Shown here piece after piece: positions 35,701 through 36,544 of a stretch of 36,544 nt of DNA. Numbering within the stretch: position 1 is the first letter of the stretch; each line of letters begins with the position of its first letter. The stretch comes from Pseudomonas entomophila (lineage in GTDB: Bacteria; Pseudomonadota; Gammaproteobacteria; Pseudomonadales; Pseudomonadaceae), in contig NZ_JAAMQI010000030.1 in the NCBI RefSeq assembly GCF_013523165.1, positions 1 to 36,544 on the forward strand. The letters are read 5' to 3'. Made by a program: the position numbers and the translations under genes. The notes under the pieces are model-generated. The model did no database searches. It was not told the origin of the DNA and saw only the letters and a program-made list of their open reading frames with translations.

Positions 35701-36544
35701 GGTCCAGGCACCAACGACACCACGACCGTTGCCCTGAGTGCGACGCCGACCGTGGCCGAAGGTGGTCAGATCGTCTACACCGCGACCTTGACCAACGCTG
35801 CGCAGACGCCGGTCAGCGTGACCTTGAGCAACGGCTCGGTCATCACCATCGCGGCAGGCCAGACTTCCGGCTCGGTGAACGTCGCTGCGCCTGGTGACGA
35901 CCCGTACATCGACGCGGGTTCGGTCAACGCAACTATCACCGGTGCTACCGGCGGCAACTTCGAAAACCTGGCGGTCAACGGTACCCCAGCGGTGACTGCT
36001 GTTACCGACACCATCGATACGTCGACCGTTACCCTAACGGCAACTCCGTCGGTTGCCGAAGGCGGCGTAATCACCTACACCGCCAGCGTGACTGCACCCG
36101 TTACAGAAACGCCACTGGTTGTGACCCTGGCCAACGGCCAAACCATCACGATTCCAGTCGGTGCCAGCACGGGTTCGGTGAACTTCACCGCTCCGGATAA
36201 CGTGTATGCCACCAATCCGCCTGTGACCAACAGCATCACGGCCACCAGCGGCGGTAACTACGAGAACCTGGTGACTGCCGGCGCGCCGAGCACCACCGTG
36301 ACCGATGGTTCAGGCACCAGCACCACCACGACCGTGGCACTGACTGCTACGCCGACCGTGGCTGAGGGCGGGCAGATCGTCTACACCGCGACCCTGACCA
36401 ATGCTGCGCAGACGCCAGTGACGGTCACCTTGAGCAACGGCTCGGTGATTACCGTCGCAGCAGGCCAGACCGTAGGCAGCATCACGGTTGCAGCTCCAGG
36501 CGACGATCCGTACATCGACGCAGGCTCGGTCAACGCAACCATTA
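29752..36544 (+). CDS. lapA: LapA giant RTX-type adhesin, N-terminal part (runs off the window)
   Basis: This cell-surface adhesin needed for biofilm attachment has 2264 codons visible with no stop. Residues 1 to about 110 form the N-terminal retention module (MSSVVAIVKSVVGQVVAV, VLTGPGGAITLELADGRMLDLG) that plugs the outer-membrane pore. A TAAG motif at residues 112-115 is the expected LapG cleavage site. A Gly/Thr linker follows, then Ig-like repeats of about 100 aa opening with TLTATPxVxEGGxIxYTA. From 30901 these form an exact 606-bp (202-aa) double repeat. The ATG at 29752 has a GGAGAG site. The C-terminal RTX and secretion signal lie outside. The gene is assigned by these features and by the divergent lapBC genes. 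Confidence 0.94.
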   Translation, partial: MSSVVAIVKSVVGQVVAVSPEGIRRVLVEGDRLFAGEQVLTGPGGAITLELADGRMLDLGRDSQWSADTPDSSTDLSAATAQAAPSVEELQQAIAAGADPTIDLEAPAAGPTAAGGGEAGGGHTFVVLEETGGVVDPTVGFPTGPIGNEFGQPTPPVGGVAATNATTTAVGGGSTTVGLSATPSISEAGGVIVYTATVGQAPTSDLTVTLSNGAVIVIAAGQTAGTVNVDVAANDTVYIDPRDISATITGTTGGGLTVTADQTPAVTQVVDTIDTTTITLTATPSVSEGGAITYTASLNNPAQTPVSVTLSNGQTLTIAAGASSASVDFQTGNDVYAGTTTVSTTITAASGGNFEDLAINPTAAQTVINDAIDTTTLTLTATPTVAEGGQIVYTATLTNAAQTPMSVTLSNGSVITIAAGQTAGSITVAAPGDDPYIDAGSVNATITATTGGNFENLAVNGTPAVTAVTDTIDTSTVTLTATPSVTEGGVITYTASVTAPVTGSALVVTLANGQTITIPVGQSSGTVDATAPDNIYATNPPVTNGITGVSGGNYENLVTSGTPNTIVTDGPGTSSTTTVALVATPTVAEGGQIVYTATLTNAAQTPVTVTLSNGSVITIAAGQTAGSVTVAAPGDDPYIDAGSVNATITNATGGNFENLAVNGTPAVTAVTDTIDTSTVTLTATPSVTEGGVITYTASVTAPVTGSALVVTLANGQTITIPVGQSSGTVDATAPDNIYATNPPVTNSITGVSGGNYENLATAGTPSTTVTDGPGTSTTTTVALTATPTVAEGGQIVYTATLTNAAQTPVTVTLSNGSVITIAAGQTSGSVNVAAPGDDPYIDAGSVNATITNATGGNFENLAVNGTPAVTAVTDTIDTSTVTLTATPSVTEGGVITYTASVTAPVTETPLVVTLANGQTITIPVGQSSGTVDATAPDNIYAINPPVTNSITGVSGGNYENLATAGTPSTTVTDGPGTSTTTTVALSATPTVAEGGQIVYTATLTNAAQTPVTVTLSNGSVITIAAGQTSGSVNVAAPGDDPYIDAGSVNATITGATGGNFENLAINGTPAVTAVTDTIDTSTVTLTATPSVTEGGVITYTASVTAPVTEAPLVVTLANGQTITIPVGASTGSVNFTAPDNVYATNPPVTNSITATSGGNYENLATAGTPSTTVTDGPGTSTTTTVALTATPTVAEGGQIVYTATLTNAAQTPVTVTLSNGSVITVAAGQTVGSITVAAPGDDPYIDAGSVSTTITGVTGGNFENLAVNGTPAITAVTDTIDTSTVTLTATPSVTEGGVITYTASVTAPVTEAPLVVTLANGQSITIPVGSSSGSVNFTAPDNVYATNPPVTNSITNVSGGNYENLVTSGTPSTTVTDGPGTSTTTTVALTATPTVAEGGQIVYTATLTNAAQTPVTVTLSNGSVITIAAGQTSGSVNVAAPGDDPYIDAGSVNATITNATGGNFENLAVNGTPAVTAVTDTIDTSTVTLTATPSVTEGGVITYTASVTAPVTETPLVVTLANGQTITIPVGSSSGSVNFTAPDNVYATNPPVTNSITATSGGNYENLVTAGAPSTTVTDGPGTSTTTTVALSATPTVAEGGQIVYTATLTNAAQTPVTVTLSNGSVITVAAGQTVGSITVAAPGDDPYIDAGSVSTTITGATGGNFENLAVNGTPAITAVTDTIDTSTVTLTATPSVTEGGVITYTASVTAPVTEAPLVVTLANGQTITIPVGASTGSVNFTAPDNVYATNPPVTNSITATSGGNYENLATAGTPSTTVTDGPGTSTTTTVALTATPTVAEGGQIVYTATLTNAAQTPVSVTLSNGSVITIAAGQTSGSVNVAAPGDDPYIDAGSVNATITNATGGNFENLAVNGTPAITAVTDTIDTSTVTLTATPAVTEGGVITYTASVTAPVTEAPLVVTLANGQTITIPVGASTGSVNFTAPDNVYATNPPVTNSITATSGGNYENLATAGTPSTTVTDGPGTNDTTTVALSATPTVAEGGQIVYTATLTNAAQTPVSVTLSNGSVITIAAGQTSGSVNVAAPGDDPYIDAGSVNATITGATGGNFENLAVNGTPAVTAVTDTIDTSTVTLTATPSVAEGGVITYTASVTAPVTETPLVVTLANGQTITIPVGASTGSVNFTAPDNVYATNPPVTNSITATSGGNYENLVTAGAPSTTVTDGSGTSTTTTVALTATPTVAEGGQIVYTATLTNAAQTPVTVTLSNGSVITVAAGQTVGSITVAAPGDDPYIDAGSVNATI
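30085..30096 (+). other. Predicted LapG cleavage site (TAAG) in LapA
   Basis: The codons ACA GCT GCA GGC encode Thr-Ala-Ala-Gly at residues 112-115, just after the retention module and in a Gly-rich linker. In P. fluorescens LapA, LapG cuts within a TAAG motif at nearly the same place, between the two alanines. Confidence 0.8.
30901..36544 (+). repeat. Exact 606-bp tandem repeat array inside lapA
   Basis: The landmark ACCGTGGC (start of the TVAEGGQIVYTATLTNAAQT segment) recurs at 30901, 31507, 32113, 32719, 33325, 33931, 34537, 35143, 35749 and 36355, always 606 bp apart. This gives nine complete units and one cut by the window edge. Each unit codes for two different Ig-like domains of about 100 aa, one opening TVAEGGQIVYTATLTN and one usually opening SVTEGGVITYTASVTA. 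Two more divergent single domains precede the array (about 30274-30880). Confidence 0.95.

Noticed and set aside
30927..36074. A series of 99-aa minus-strand frames spaced 606 bp
   Set aside because: These are the same repeat unit read in another antisense frame. They recur only because lapA repeats, and they have no ribosome-binding sites or family likeness.
30901..36544. The regular array considered as CRISPR or satellite DNA
   Set aside because: Units are 606 bp, in frame and encode Ig-like domains without spacers. It is a coding repeat of an adhesin.

Overview
The window is chromosomal DNA of a fluorescent Pseudomonas, most likely of the P. putida / P. entomophila group. The basis is the Pseudomonas-type 5S rRNA, the high-GC coding sequence, and a complete Lap adhesin system (lapG, lapD, lapC, lapB and the start of lapA) next to a FecI/FecR/TonB-receptor iron cassette. 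No CRISPR array, insertion sequence, integrase or tRNA was recognised.

Layout. (1) 1-370: the end of an rRNA operon with two tandem 5S genes, each followed by a near-identical terminator. (2) 390-4461, minus strand: ECF sigma factor, FecR-type regulator and an STN-containing TonB receptor behind a Fur-box-like sequence, i.e. a cell-surface-signalling siderophore uptake system. (3) 4539-10169, minus strand: four tightly packed genes with the architecture of the pvf operon (ham/mbo relatives): a DUF3050 haem-oxygenase-like protein, an AurF-like diiron N-oxygenase, an A-T-reductase NRPS and a small SRPBCC protein. Such operons make N-oxygenated, amino-acid-derived signals (valdiazen/leudiazen diazeniumdiolates, pyrazine N-oxides). 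It is the most interesting system here. About 800 bp of non-coding DNA lies upstream, with a GTTGCCACT direct repeat. (4) 10984-11714: a GntR/FCD regulator with a perfect palindrome upstream. (5) 11944-14592: lapG and lapD. (6) 14623-19720, minus strand: five genes (MarR, FUSC permease, DUF1656, HlyD, outer-membrane factor), each overlapping the next by 4 bp, with a palindrome ahead of the MarR gene. (7) 19805-21291: a Sel1-repeat gene broken by one frameshift, and a divergent HTH/WYL-type regulator. (8) 21288-24970, minus strand: a sulfonate/taurine-type ABC importer with a TauD-family dioxygenase. (9) 25308-28830, minus strand: lapC and lapB. (10) A 921-bp divergent regulatory region with FleQ-like boxes. 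(11) 29752 to the window edge: the 5' part of lapA, with a LapG-type TAAG site and an exact 606-bp repeat array.

How the parts work together. LapB and LapC, with a LapE-type outer-membrane protein not identified here, would export LapA and leave it anchored at the cell surface by its N-terminal module. LapG is the periplasmic protease that would release it, and LapD is the degenerate c-di-GMP receptor that would sequester LapG. The FleQ-like boxes would add c-di-GMP control of transcription. The pvf operon would add a small-molecule signalling layer and the iron cassette a Fur-controlled uptake layer. Functions are assigned by recognising protein families and motifs by eye; no database search was run.
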